Source: Lachnospiraceae bacterium
GTDB taxonomy: Bacteria > Bacillota > Clostridia > Lachnospirales > Lachnospiraceae
Reading direction: 5' to 3'
Length of the DNA: 49,361 bases
Assembly: GCA_022792535.1 (NCBI GenBank)
Contig: JAAWBG010000061.1
Location: 1-49,361, forward strand
The notes under the pieces are model-generated. The model searched no databases. It saw only the letters and a list, made by a program, of their open reading frames with translations, and was not told the DNA's origin. Positions 7,923 to 16,969 of the stretch are shown in pieces (positions within the stretch are counted from its first letter, which is position 1; each line of letters opens with the position of its first letter). A program made the translations under genes and the position numbers.

Positions 7923-8540
7923 ATGATCATTATGGAAAAATTATATTTGGCATTAGTGGATACCCCAGGATTTTTTGCATCCATCATACGCAGGGTAATT
8001 GGGATTGATTACATACACGTGGTACTTTCTATGGATGAAGAATTGAATGAGGCTTACAGTGTGGGAAGACGAGATCCGGCCCTGCCTTTGATTGCAGGAT
8101 TTGAAAAAGAGGATGCAGGGAAGATAGAGCAGGTATTTCCCACAGCGAGATACCGTATTGTCAGCATGGAGTGTACCAGAGAGCAGAAGGAGAACATTTC
8201 CAGACAGTTAAAAAAATGTTTTCAGGAAAGATTTCATTATCATTATTGTATCATAGGTCTTCCCATGTTATTATGTAATATACCCTTTTACCAGAAGAAT
8301 CATTATACCTGTTCTTCTTTTGTGGCTCATATTTTAGAGGAGAATGGGATCAGGCTTTTTGAAAAGCATTTTTCGCTGGTAACGCCCAGGGATTTTTATG
8401 AACTGGAGTGTACCAGCCTGGAATTTGAGGGAACATTGCAGGAATTTAATGGAGGCTGCCTTCGCTACCCCGCTGCGCGTCCAGGTATCTTCCGACAGGC
8501 AATGGAGAAATTATCTTATGTGATGAATGGAGCAGTATAG
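7923..8540 (+). CDS. Permuted NlpC/P60-like (YiiX/YycO-type) protein
   Basis: A 205-residue soluble protein with no signal peptide. Its order of catalytic motifs fits the circularly permuted papain-like NlpC/P60 group: a histidine in a beta strand near the N-terminus (DYIHVVLSM, H32), then a cysteine in HYTCSSFVAHIL (C130), which heads a helix. Members of that group cleave amide or ester bonds, and some act on lipids or peptidoglycan peptides. The substrate here is not known. The gene lies 48 bp after the glycosyltransferase and 3 bp before the next gene, so translation is probably coupled. The family assignment rests on motif order and spacing only. Confidence 0.65.
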   Translation: MIIMEKLYLALVDTPGFFASIIRRVIGIDYIHVVLSMDEELNEAYSVGRRDPALPLIAGFEKEDAGKIEQVFPTARYRIVSMECTREQKENISRQLKKCFQERFHYHYCIIGLPMLLCNIPFYQKNHYTCSSFVAHILEENGIRLFEKHFSLVTPRDFYELECTSLEFEGTLQEFNGGCLRYPAARPGIFRQAMEKLSYVMNGAV

Positions 8541-8543
8541 TAT

Positions 8544-9599
8544 ATGAATCGGAAAAATTTGATCAGTGCAGGAATTTTACTGTTGTTGGTAATTTTAACG
8601 GCCAGCGCCATATTCAAAGGAAATGATATGAAGGCCGTGGTTGAGGCGATGAACAGGCTGGATCCTGTGTATCTGTGTGCAGCAGCGGCAACAGCAATTT
8701 TTTTTGTTTCAGCAGAAGGGTTTATGATCTGCTATCTTCTAAAGTCATTAAATTATAAAACGAAGGCGGCAACCTGTGTAAAATATTCTTTTGTGGGATT
8801 CTTTTTTTCCGGAATTACGCCTTCCGCCACCGGAGGACAGCCCATGCAGCTGTACTATATGCAGAAAGAGGGACATAAAGTCTCAGACAGCACAGTGGTG
8901 CTGATGACAGTAGCAGTGATCTATAAATTTGTCTTGGTGGTTATGGGAGTGGGAATTTTGATTTTTTATCATGAACCGCTGGCTGCTCATCTTAAGAATT
9001 ATCTGTATCTCTATTACCTTGGATTATTTCTAAATACTGCCCTGGTGGTACTTCTTCTTTTTATTATGATAAGCCCGAAATGTTTTAAAGGAATTGTGAT
9101 TTTTGGAGAAAAGGTTCTGAAAAAATTCCGGCTTCTGAAATCCTCCAGAGAACGAACGGAAAAACTGATGGATATGGCAGACCAGTATCATGAGGCAGTG
9201 TTGTTTTTTTTGAAAAATAAAAGCAAGATTGCAGTGGTAGTGGCGTTTACAGTAGTTCAGAGATGCAGTGTGTTTTTTCTTACCTGGCTGATCTATCGGG
9301 GACTGGGATTGGAAGGAACCAGTGCTTTTACCGTTATGAGCCTCCAGGCGGCAATCTATATTGCAGTAGATATGCTGCCCCTTCCGGGAGCTCAGGGGAT
9401 TACCGAGATGATGTATAAGACTGCATTTTCCCAGATCTTCCCAGGAGCCTATCTCACAGCATCCATGTGTGTGACGCGGGGGCTGAACTTTTATATGGTG
9501 CTGATTATCAGCGCAGCGGTAGCAGCCTGGTGTCATCTGCGTTCGAGAAGATTCAGAGAAGTGGAAGCGAAGCTGTCACGAAAAGAACAGATATCATAG
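8544..9599 (+). CDS. Lysylphosphatidylglycerol synthase transmembrane (UPF0104/AglD-type) protein
   Basis: A 351-residue integral membrane protein with about eight hydrophobic segments. The family hallmark is SGITPSATGGQPMQLYYM (about residues 93-110), as in the flippase-like membrane half of MprF and in AglD/YbhN proteins. It lacks the cytoplasmic aminoacyltransferase domain of MprF, so it is not an amino-acyl-lipid synthase by itself. It begins 3 bp after the stop of the NlpC/P60-like gene with only a weak upstream GGAG, implying coupling. With the GT2 gene it may flip or modify a glycolipid. The C-terminal tail (about 320-351) is short and basic. Confidence 0.85.
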   Translation: MNRKNLISAGILLLLVILTASAIFKGNDMKAVVEAMNRLDPVYLCAAAATAIFFVSAEGFMICYLLKSLNYKTKAATCVKYSFVGFFFSGITPSATGGQPMQLYYMQKEGHKVSDSTVVLMTVAVIYKFVLVVMGVGILIFYHEPLAAHLKNYLYLYYLGLFLNTALVVLLLFIMISPKCFKGIVIFGEKVLKKFRLLKSSRERTEKLMDMADQYHEAVLFFLKNKSKIAVVVAFTVVQRCSVFFLTWLIYRGLGLEGTSAFTVMSLQAAIYIAVDMLPLPGAQGITEMMYKTAFSQIFPGAYLTASMCVTRGLNFYMVLIISAAVAAWCHLRSRRFREVEAKLSRKEQIS

Positions 9600-9675
9600 G
9601 GATGTAAAAATATGCGCGTTTTGCGGAGAAGAGGTTTATAGGCCACAACTCCAAGATACGCGTATTTTTACATCC
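9600..9675. terminator. Long hairpin between convergent genes
   Basis: GGATGTAAAAATA plus CGCGT (9600-9619, with a 2-nt bulge) pairs with 9658-9675, enclosing a 38-nt loop. It lies between the envelope operon and the convergent zinc-ribbon gene. It lacks a classic U tract, so termination is plausible but not proven. Confidence 0.45.
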
Positions 9676-9724
9676 AATTTTTAAAATCTAATTATTTGAA
9701 AGGCTTTGATTTTTGAATGTTTAG

Positions 9725-10393
9725 TTAGTTTAATTTTTCTACTGTAACAGCAGTACCGCTGGCAATAACACCAATCATATTATTAGTAAATGTGACATAA
9801 TCGAAGTCAACTCCGATAATGGCATTTGCGTCTATCATATAACATTCTTTTTGCAAATTAAATAAGGCATGATTTTTTGCATCTTTCAATTTGACAGAAA
9901 ATAATTCAGATTTTGTGCCTGTTAGATCTGAAAGAGAAGCACCTAATTCTGATATAAATCCTGTTCCCAGAACGCATTCACCAGAGATAATATTTTTGTA
10001 TTGAGTGATTTCATATTTTTCGAAATTGTAACCTGTGGTTAATAAAACAGGATTTTTTCCTTCAGATACTATTTTGTTAAATGCTACCATCTTTTTCTCA
10101 ATAATTTCTTCTTGCTTTCTTTTTTCTGCTTCTTTGATCTGCTCCGCTGCTTCTTTTTCCTCAGGTGTTTTATGTAACTCTGACAAATAGTTTTTTAGCT
10201 TAGAGTCTATGACCGCAGGTATGATAACATCCTGAAATTCTTTGAGAACATCAGGATTTTTTTGTTTTAATCCTCTGATTTTGGAGTTGCAGGTTCCACA
10301 TACATAGTAAGAGGACATATTTGAATTAGAACTATCCAAAGGATTCCCCTCAAACATCCCCATTCTCTTTTTACAGATACAACAATCAGCCAT
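9725..10393 (-). CDS. Zinc-ribbon plus YbjQ/UPF0145-like domain protein
   Basis: A 222-residue cytoplasmic protein. The N-terminus has a zinc-ribbon-like CCICKKRMG ... YVCGTC pair of cysteine knuckles. A charged, probably coiled linker follows (about residues 55-105). The C-terminal 120 residues match the YbjQ/UPF0145 heavy-metal-binding-like fold: LLTTGYNFEKYEI, then ISGECVLGTGFISEL and NAIIGVDFDYVTF. The function of this family is unknown. I chose ATG 10393 because GGAGGT lies 7 nt upstream (10401-10406). A TTG further upstream would place the ribosome binding site inside the gene. It appears monocistronic. Confidence 0.8.
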   Translation of the reverse strand: MADCCICKKRMGMFEGNPLDSSNSNMSSYYVCGTCNSKIRGLKQKNPDVLKEFQDVIIPAVIDSKLKNYLSELHKTPEEKEAAEQIKEAEKRKQEEIIEKKMVAFNKIVSEGKNPVLLTTGYNFEKYEITQYKNIISGECVLGTGFISELGASLSDLTGTKSELFSVKLKDAKNHALFNLQKECYMIDANAIIGVDFDYVTFTNNMIGVIASGTAVTVEKLN

Positions 10394-10596
10394 ATGAATA
10401 ACCTCCAAATTTTATTTTGCTATTATTATATCTCAAAAAGAGAGGACTTGTCACTACCAAATATAAGAGATATAATTTTTTGTCAAAATAAGAAAGAGAT
10501 ATATGAAAAATTAAAACCATTCTCAGAAAAAATACGTTATATAAATAGATCCATGCACTGGCCGGGAAACAGCATAGTCTGAGGGAGCATGATAAG

Positions 10597-11151
10597 ATGA
10601 ATGACAGAGAAATGATTCGGGAGATTCAACGAGGGAAAACAGAATATCTGAATGTGATTGCAGAAAAATATTATGACGATGTCTATCGTTTTTGCTGCTA
10701 TCAGACAGGAAGCAGCCAGGAGGCCGGGGATCTGACCCAGGAGACCTTTCTCAAATTTATCCGGTCTGTGGAGCGGTATCATGACCGGAATCTAAAGGGG
10801 TATCTGCTTACGATTGCGAGAAACGTATGTATGGATCATTTCAGAAACTGTCAGCGCAGGCAGGAGAAAGAGGAACTTTTGAAGATGGAGATGAGGGGGC
10901 AGGAGAAAAATGTTTCCAAGGCCAGGACCAGTCAGGAGGAGCTGCTGATTACCGTTAAGCAGTTGACTCAAGATCTGCCTCAGATGCAGCGGGAGGCGCT
11001 GGTTCTCTATTATGGATATGGATTCAAATATCGGGAGATTGCCAAAATCACGGAGACCAGTATTGCAACCGTCAAATCCAGGATTCATCAAGGAACCGAG
11101 AAAATAAAAAAAATGATAAAAATATCAGAAGGAGGAAAATGTGAGAGCTAG
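10597..11151 (+). CDS. ECF-type RNA polymerase sigma factor
   Basis: A 184-residue sigma-70 family protein with region 2 (YLNVIAEKYYDDVYRFCCY, then DLTQETFLKFIRSV, about residues 18-60) and region 4 (LPQMQREALVLYYGYGFKYR then EIAKITETSIATVKSRIHQG, about 125-170). Regions 1 and 3 are absent, as in extracytoplasmic-function sigmas. GGGAG lies about 10 nt before the ATG. The next gene begins inside its last codons, so the downstream membrane protein is made with it and is a good candidate for the anti-sigma or sensor. An ABC exporter completes the operon. The stimulus is unknown. Confidence 0.93.
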   Translation: MNDREMIREIQRGKTEYLNVIAEKYYDDVYRFCCYQTGSSQEAGDLTQETFLKFIRSVERYHDRNLKGYLLTIARNVCMDHFRNCQRRQEKEELLKMEMRGQEKNVSKARTSQEELLITVKQLTQDLPQMQREALVLYYGYGFKYREIAKITETSIATVKSRIHQGTEKIKKMIKISEGGKCES

Positions 11152-11893
11152 GGATAAGATTGTGCTGGAAGAAATTCAGATTGAACCAGGGCGGAAACAG
11201 GAGATTCTTCAAAATCTAAGACAGGCAGCGGCAGAAAAGAGAAGTATCTATTGTCCATCTTTATGGGAAATATTTCGGGGACAGTTAAAATATATTTCTG
11301 GTTTCTGTCTGGGAGGACAGGGAGTATGTCTGCTGCTGCTGATTTTTATTTTCAGCTATTTTCAAAGAACCAGTCAGGATATGATGACATATCTAGGGAC
11401 TGGCTCTGTGACAGCATCTTTTATCGGAATTTTTTTCATATTAGAATTAAGCCGGAACAGAGATTATGGGATGACAGAGCTAGAGCAGACCTGTTATCTG
11501 AATTTGAAACAGATCTGGTGTGTCAAGATGATTTTGTTTGGCTGTATGGATCTTCTGGTGTTTACCATTATGATTTTGGGAATTGCAGGAAATACCTCTT
11601 GGGGGATCTTTCAGATCATGATCTATCTTTTGGTACCCTTTGTGTGGTCCAATGGAATACAGCTGTTTGTATTTACCATGCTGCGGGGAGGAAAAAAAGA
11701 GTACCTGCAGATCGGAACTGTGCTGTTGACCAGTATTTTGTGGCTGTATCCTTTAAGTCATCCCAGATGGTATACGATCACCTATTTTGGCATATGGCTG
11801 ATCGCCCTGGCAGTAGCTGCTGCATTTTGGATCAGGGAGATCTTAAGGGTGTGGCATAAACTAGGGGAAGGAGAAATGGTATGCTGGAATTAA
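11141..11893 (+). CDS. Multi-spanning membrane protein of the ECF operon (candidate anti-sigma/sensor)
   Basis: A 250-residue protein starting at GTG 11141, preceded by AGGAGG at 4-5 nt and overlapping the sigma gene by 11 nt. The first 50 residues are hydrophilic and would be cytoplasmic. About six hydrophobic segments follow, near residues 55-75, 85-105, 125-150, 155-175, 185-205 and 210-230. I recognise no catalytic motif and no classical zinc-binding anti-sigma HxxxCxxC motif. Position and coupling with the sigma factor suggest that it tethers the sigma or works with the ABC exporter encoded next. That is inference. Confidence 0.75.
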   Translation: MRARDKIVLEEIQIEPGRKQEILQNLRQAAAEKRSIYCPSLWEIFRGQLKYISGFCLGGQGVCLLLLIFIFSYFQRTSQDMMTYLGTGSVTASFIGIFFILELSRNRDYGMTELEQTCYLNLKQIWCVKMILFGCMDLLVFTIMILGIAGNTSWGIFQIMIYLLVPFVWSNGIQLFVFTMLRGGKKEYLQIGTVLLTSILWLYPLSHPRWYTITYFGIWLIALAVAAAFWIREILRVWHKLGEGEMVCWN

Positions 11894-11936
11894 AGGAAGG
11901 CTGGATAAGTCCTGATTGGAAAAGAGGAGGCTTGGT

Positions 11937-12815
11937 ATGTTGGAATTGAAATTAGACAGGGTAAGCAGGCATTACAAACAAAAAATAGCGGTGGATCGAT
12001 TGGAATATACATTTCAGACAGGAATCTATGGGCTTTTGGGGGCCAACGGGGCAGGAAAAACCACATTGCTTCGTATGATGACAGGGGTATTAAAGCCTAC
12101 CTCAGGAGAGATTCTCTGCGATCAATGTGAGATAGGAAAAATGGGCGGAGAATACCGTATGAAATTGGGGTATCTCCCCCAGGAACTGGGATATTATCCC
12201 AACTTTACGGTATGGCGTTATCTGGAATATTTGGCAGAACTAAAGGCGGTGCCTCCGGAAACTGCCAGAAGGAGAATGGAAGATCTGTTAAAGGTGACGG
12301 GATTGGAACATGTGAAAAAAGATAAGATCAAAACTCTTTCTGGAGGGATGATACGCCGGTTGGGGATTGCCCAGTCTCTGTTAAATGATCCGGAAATCTT
12401 GATTCTGGATGAACCTACAGCCGGGCTGGACCCCAGAGAACGCATTCGTTTTCGGAATCTGATCAGCACTTTAGGGCGAAACAGAATGGTGCTTCTGTCT
12501 TCCCACATTGTAGCGGATATTGAGTTTATTGCAGATGAGATTCTTCTGATGAAAGGCGGAAAGATTGCGGCGTCTGGAAATTTAGAAAAGATTTTAGAGA
12601 CAGCCAAAGGGAAAGTATGGGAATGTATAGAGCTGCCAGAGACAGCTGAGATGCTGAGCCGAAAATTTTTGGTAAGCAATCTGAAAAATCTGGAAGATGG
12701 AACTGTCAGCATGCGGGTGGTGTCAGACGCGCCGCCAACAGAACAGGCAGTTTTGATGGAACCGAATCTAGAGGATGTATATTTGTACCAGACAGGAACG
12801 GGAGGGATCAGATGA
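11937..12815 (+). CDS. ABC transporter ATP-binding protein
   Basis: A 292-residue ATPase with all motor motifs: Walker A LLGANGAGKTTL, signature LSGGMIRRLGIAQ, Walker B ILILDEPTAGLDP and the switch histidine in LLSSHIV. The C-terminal 70 residues form the extra domain common in export-type ATPases such as the bacitracin and multidrug groups. I chose ATG 11937 because GAGGAGG ends 6 nt upstream; a TTG at 11916 would precede that ribosome binding site. Its stop overlaps the start of the permease gene in an ATGA junction, so the two subunits are translated together. Confidence 0.93.
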   Translation: MLELKLDRVSRHYKQKIAVDRLEYTFQTGIYGLLGANGAGKTTLLRMMTGVLKPTSGEILCDQCEIGKMGGEYRMKLGYLPQELGYYPNFTVWRYLEYLAELKAVPPETARRRMEDLLKVTGLEHVKKDKIKTLSGGMIRRLGIAQSLLNDPEILILDEPTAGLDPRERIRFRNLISTLGRNRMVLLSSHIVADIEFIADEILLMKGGKIAASGNLEKILETAKGKVWECIELPETAEMLSRKFLVSNLKNLEDGTVSMRVVSDAPPTEQAVLMEPNLEDVYLYQTGTGGIR

Positions 12816-13960
12816 GACTTTGGAACATGGAATTCTATAAAATAACTGCAAGACCTGTGATGAATATGGGATTTTTTCTCATATTGGGCTTTTTGGTTTT
12901 GGTATTTTATCAGGAAATTGACGCATCCAGAACAGAGATTGACGGAAAGGTGTATCAGGGAATGGAAGCCATTCAGATGGACCGAAAACTTGCCAAAGAG
13001 TATGAGGGAATCTTCACTATGGAGAAGGCAGAGGAGATTGTGGATCGGTTTGGATTCTCCGGTTATGTGGGAGAGGGAACCTCAGAGGAGATTACTTATG
13101 AGAGAGAAGGCAATTACTGCAGTCAGTTTGTCACAGATAAAATGACTGATTTTATGCAGGAGGACAGACGTCCCACAGATTTTTCAACAGGGGAAGCCTG
13201 GGAAAATTATGGAAAATATTATATTATGGGAGATGTTTTTTTTGCCTATGCCAATGGATGGAAAAAGCTGGTTGATGTGTGGAATATGGGGATTATTCTT
13301 CTGCAGGTATGGCTGGTTTTAATGATCGCTCCGGTATTTTCCGAAGAGTACAGCAGGAACATTACCGGAATCCTGTTGTCTTCCAAACATGGAAAATCGA
13401 AAGATATCTGGACAAAAATCGGGGCGTCCTTAAGTCTAGGTGGAATATCATATTTGTTCATGGTTCTGCTGCTGACAGGAATGACCGTTGCAGTGTATGG
13501 GAAAGATGGGTTACATGCAAGTCCTCTGCTGGCAGGGGACCTGTTCTGGGCTGCCGGCAGCAGAGGCTGGACAGTTGGGGGTCTTTTGCCGGCAGTATTT
13601 TTGGAAGGGTTGGCTGCAGTTTTTTTAAATGTCTGCATCACGTTGTTTCTATCTTCCAGATGCAGGCGCCCCGTCACTGCAGTGACAGCAGGAATCTTAT
13701 TGTTTTTTCTCCCTGCCGGCGTCAATCAAGTGCTATTTCAAATGCTGGTGTCTTTGGGAGCGGCCGGCAGTTTTCTGGGATGGATTTTTCTGGATATCAT
13801 GCGGATCAGCTGTTTGTCATTTCCAATCTATCTGCCATTTTTAGAATCCTGCGGCGTTCCCATGAATTGGCTGGCCTATGTTCCTGGGATTGTTTTAGTT
13901 CTCATAGGATTCTGCACTTGGCGGGCTGTTGTCAATTATAGAGATTACCAGTTGTCCTGA
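12812..13960 (+). CDS. ABC-2 type transporter permease
   Basis: A 382-residue membrane subunit. It has one hydrophobic helix at about residues 15-35, a long probably external segment (about 36-150), then five or more hydrophobic segments, a layout typical of ABC-2 exporter permeases. It overlaps the ATPase gene by 4 nt and ends the ECF sigma operon. The exported substrate cannot be deduced. Only 18 bp separate it from the convergent nicotinate phosphoribosyltransferase gene; a small GTCCT/AGGAC hairpin lies there. Confidence 0.85.
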   Translation: MRLWNMEFYKITARPVMNMGFFLILGFLVLVFYQEIDASRTEIDGKVYQGMEAIQMDRKLAKEYEGIFTMEKAEEIVDRFGFSGYVGEGTSEEITYEREGNYCSQFVTDKMTDFMQEDRRPTDFSTGEAWENYGKYYIMGDVFFAYANGWKKLVDVWNMGIILLQVWLVLMIAPVFSEEYSRNITGILLSSKHGKSKDIWTKIGASLSLGGISYLFMVLLLTGMTVAVYGKDGLHASPLLAGDLFWAAGSRGWTVGGLLPAVFLEGLAAVFLNVCITLFLSSRCRRPVTAVTAGILLFFLPAGVNQVLFQMLVSLGAAGSFLGWIFLDIMRISCLSFPIYLPFLESCGVPMNWLAYVPGIVLVLIGFCTWRAVVNYRDYQLS

Positions 13961-13978
13961 GGAGTTTTTGAAAGGACC

Positions 13979-15433
13979 TTAATCTATTTTTCCAGTGGAA
14001 AATTCATTGAGGATTTTTCGCTTCATATCAAATAATTCGTCAGAAAGATCCACATAGACGGCGTGGGGGTTAGCGAAACGTTTTGTCTCGTTCCAGAGGG
14101 TTTCCTTTTCTCTGGTGCAATATTTTTGGATCTCCATAACTGCAGGAGACTGATAGATACAGCTGCCTTGCTCAAATACTTTGACAAATAATTCACGCAT
14201 AGTATAGGAGCCGCCTTTTAGAGTGGTTTTCTTCCAGGTCTCTAAGGAGTGGAACAGGCGGAGGTCTTTGTCAGTATCAAACACTTCATGAGCAAGACAG
14301 ATCAGATCTGCCTTGATCTTGCCGGAATCTTTTTCATAGATCCGGTAAATGGTCTTATTGCCGGGATTTGTAACTTTCTCTGTGTTTTCCGAAAGCTTGA
14401 TCTTGGGAAGAAAGGCGCCGTCTTCTTTTTGAATCGCGGCCAATTTATAGACGCCGCCGAAGGCCGGGCAATCTTTGGAGGTGATCAGATGGGTTCCCAC
14501 GCCCCAGGAAGTGATTTTGGCCCCTTGCGCTTTCAGGTTTTCGATCAGATATTCGTCCAGATCATTGGAGGCTGAGATCACTGCATCCTGAAATCCTGCT
14601 TCATCCAGCATGGCGCGGGCCAGCTTGGACAGATAAGCCAGGTCTCCGCTGTCCATGCGGATACCGTAGGAGGCGAGGGGAATTCCATTCTGGCGCATCT
14701 CTGTAAATACGCGGATTGCGTTTGGAATACCAGACTTTAAAGTGTCGTAAGTGTCCACCAAAAGAATACAGGCAGAGGGATAGAGCTCTGCATATTTGCG
14801 GAATGCGGTGTATTCATCTGGAAAGCTCATAATCCAGCTGTGAGCGTGAGTGCCTTTTACTGGCACGTCAAACATCTGGCCGCACAGTACATTGGAAGTT
14901 CCGCTGCAGCCGCCGATGACAGCGGCTCTTGCGCCATAAACCCCGGCATCCGGCCCTTGTGCCCGGCGCAGGCCGAATTCTAATACGCTGTCTCCCTGGG
15001 CAGCGTAACAGACCCGCGCAGCCTTTGTGGCAATCAGGCTTTGGTGGTTCAGAATATTCAAAAGGGCTGTCTCAATCAACTGCGCCTCCATAATGGGGGC
15101 GATTACTTTTAACAGCGGTTCCCTTGGAAAGATAACAGTGCCCTCTGGAATGGCGTAAATATCCCCGGTAAACCGAAAGGCGCCAAGATAATCCAGAAAA
15201 TCTTCTTCAAAAATTCCAAGTCCTCTCAGGTAATCAATATCTTCTTCTGAAAAATGCAGGTCTTTGATGTAATCAATGATCTGCGCTAAACCAGCGCAGA
15301 CAGCATATCCGCCATTGCCGGGGTTGGTCCGGTAGAAGGCGTCAAAAATCACAGTCTCATTATTTCCAGTTTTGAAATAACCCTGCATCATGGTCAGTTC
15401 ATAAAGGTCAGTTAATAATGCTAAATGTTTCAT
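13979..15433 (-). CDS. pncB: Nicotinate phosphoribosyltransferase
   Basis: A 484-residue enzyme of the Preiss-Handler pathway. It joins nicotinate with PRPP, with ATP hydrolysis, to give nicotinate mononucleotide for NAD synthesis. Recognisable segments are LALLTDLYELTMMQGY at the N-terminus, GTHAHSWIMSF around the conserved histidine, RMDSGDLAYLSK and SNDLDEYLI in the phosphoribosyl-binding barrel. The length is normal for the clostridial type. AAAGGAG lies 6 nt before ATG 15433. It is transcribed alone. A glutamine-dependent NAD synthetase gene at 28414 encodes the last step of the same pathway. Confidence 0.95.
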   Translation of the reverse strand: MKHLALLTDLYELTMMQGYFKTGNNETVIFDAFYRTNPGNGGYAVCAGLAQIIDYIKDLHFSEEDIDYLRGLGIFEEDFLDYLGAFRFTGDIYAIPEGTVIFPREPLLKVIAPIMEAQLIETALLNILNHQSLIATKAARVCYAAQGDSVLEFGLRRAQGPDAGVYGARAAVIGGCSGTSNVLCGQMFDVPVKGTHAHSWIMSFPDEYTAFRKYAELYPSACILLVDTYDTLKSGIPNAIRVFTEMRQNGIPLASYGIRMDSGDLAYLSKLARAMLDEAGFQDAVISASNDLDEYLIENLKAQGAKITSWGVGTHLITSKDCPAFGGVYKLAAIQKEDGAFLPKIKLSENTEKVTNPGNKTIYRIYEKDSGKIKADLICLAHEVFDTDKDLRLFHSLETWKKTTLKGGSYTMRELFVKVFEQGSCIYQSPAVMEIQKYCTREKETLWNETKRFANPHAVYVDLSDELFDMKRKILNEFSTGKID

Positions 15434-15694
15434 GGAACGCTCCTTTTGTTCTCTATGGTGATATCATGTTTTTATGTTCAGAGTTCTTTTTCATGATAAA
15501 GTATATCACATTTTTGAAAAGAGATGGTAAAATTGTAACCCAAGATTGTGATTTATTTGTGTTTTGTGTTCGGGAAGACTTTCCATTTCGGAAAAAATGT
15601 GTTATCCTTAATCATTATTGCAAAAACTTTTATGCTTATGAAAGATTTTTACTTCTATAGGCGAGGCTATATCAGAAAGAAAGGTAAATGATTT

Positions 15695-16933
15695 ATGAAG
15701 AAGAAAATGATGCTATTCCTATGTGCAGCCTGTACAGCGGCATTAGTGCTGGGCTGTGGGACAGGGAAAAAAGACGATGCAGGTGCGAAAGACAAGAAAG
15801 AAGAAAGCGGTTCAAAGGAACAGGCGGAGACGATTGAATATAATGTAGACGATTATGTGGAGCTGGGAGAGTACAAGGGATTAAAGTTCTCTGTGGGAAA
15901 TTATGAAGTGACGGAGGAACAAGTAACAGAGGAGATAACATCCATTTTATCTGCCTATCCAGTATATGAGGACACAGAAAAGGAGACAGTAGAGGAAGGC
16001 GATTTTGTCAATATTGATTATCAGGGAATGAAAGGCGACGAGGCGTTTACAGGCGGGACAGCGGAAGGAGCAGTGCTTGAGATTGGATCAAACAGCTTTA
16101 TTCCTGGATTTGAAGATGGATTGATCGGAGCGAAAGTTGGAGAGAAAGTAGATTTAAACCTGACTTTTCCTGAGGATTATCAGAACGAAGAATTGGCGGG
16201 TCAGGCAGTGGTCTTTCATGTGACCGTGAATAAGATTGTCAATAAGTCGGAAATGACCATAGAGGCGCTGAATGATGAATTCGTGGAGGAGAATCTTGCA
16301 TCACAGGGATACAAGACAGTAGAAGAATTAAAAAAAGGCGTCAGAGAAAATTTAGAGGCAAGCAATAAATCCATTCAGGAGGCGGAGATTCAGGCGGGAA
16401 TTTTTGCGGAATTGAGAAAAACCTGCAAGATCAACGGATTCCCAGAGGGGTTGTTGGAAAAAGAGATCGAGGAATACAAGGAGCGGTATGAGGCAGGTTT
16501 AAAGAACAGCTATGGAATGAGTCTGTCGGAATATCTGGAAGTTTCTCAGATGACAGAAGATGATTTTAACGCACAGGTGGAGCAGGAGAGAACAGAAAGC
16601 CTGGAGAACCAGCTGCTTTTAGAAGCCATCGCCAAGAAAGAAAATATTGAGATTGATGATGAAAAATATGGGGAGTATAAGAAAAGCATAGTGACAGATT
16701 ACGGGTATGCCAGCGAGGAAGCATTGGTAGAACAATATGGCGAGGAATATATCAGAAGCGTATATCTCAGCGAACAGGTTATGGAATTTTTAAAAGAAAA
16801 TGCAGATATTACTTACAGTAAGGCAGAAGAGGATGCTCAGACAGATCAGGAAACTTCTCTGACAGATGAGAAGCAGGAAGAGGCAGATGAAGAAACAGGG
16901 GAAAATCCTGAGGATGAAGCGGCGGAAGAGTAA
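15695..16933 (+). CDS. Trigger-factor-like FKBP peptidyl-prolyl isomerase lipoprotein
   Basis: A 412-residue secreted lipoprotein. A signal peptide of about 20 residues ends in LVLGC, where the cysteine would be lipidated and anchored outside the membrane. A short charged linker follows. An FKBP-type isomerase domain then runs over about residues 100-185 (EEGDFVNIDYQGM, GSNSFIPGFEDGLIG). The next 190 residues resemble the helical C-terminal arms of trigger factor. The last 40 residues are very acidic (repeated E/D). The cytoplasmic trigger factor has no signal peptide, so this is an extracytoplasmic foldase homologue. It lies 36 bp before asnS and may share its transcript. Confidence 0.88.
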   Translation: MKKKMMLFLCAACTAALVLGCGTGKKDDAGAKDKKEESGSKEQAETIEYNVDDYVELGEYKGLKFSVGNYEVTEEQVTEEITSILSAYPVYEDTEKETVEEGDFVNIDYQGMKGDEAFTGGTAEGAVLEIGSNSFIPGFEDGLIGAKVGEKVDLNLTFPEDYQNEELAGQAVVFHVTVNKIVNKSEMTIEALNDEFVEENLASQGYKTVEELKKGVRENLEASNKSIQEAEIQAGIFAELRKTCKINGFPEGLLEKEIEEYKERYEAGLKNSYGMSLSEYLEVSQMTEDDFNAQVEQERTESLENQLLLEAIAKKENIEIDDEKYGEYKKSIVTDYGYASEEALVEQYGEEYIRSVYLSEQVMEFLKENADITYSKAEEDAQTDQETSLTDEKQEEADEETGENPEDEAAEE

Positions 16934-16969
16934 AGGAAATTATATGGAAGGAATAAGGAGAGAAGAGAT

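Noticed and set aside
10394-10582. 62-residue open frame upstream of the sigma factor
   Set aside because: It starts within the ribosome-binding region of the divergent gene and has no ribosome binding site of its own.
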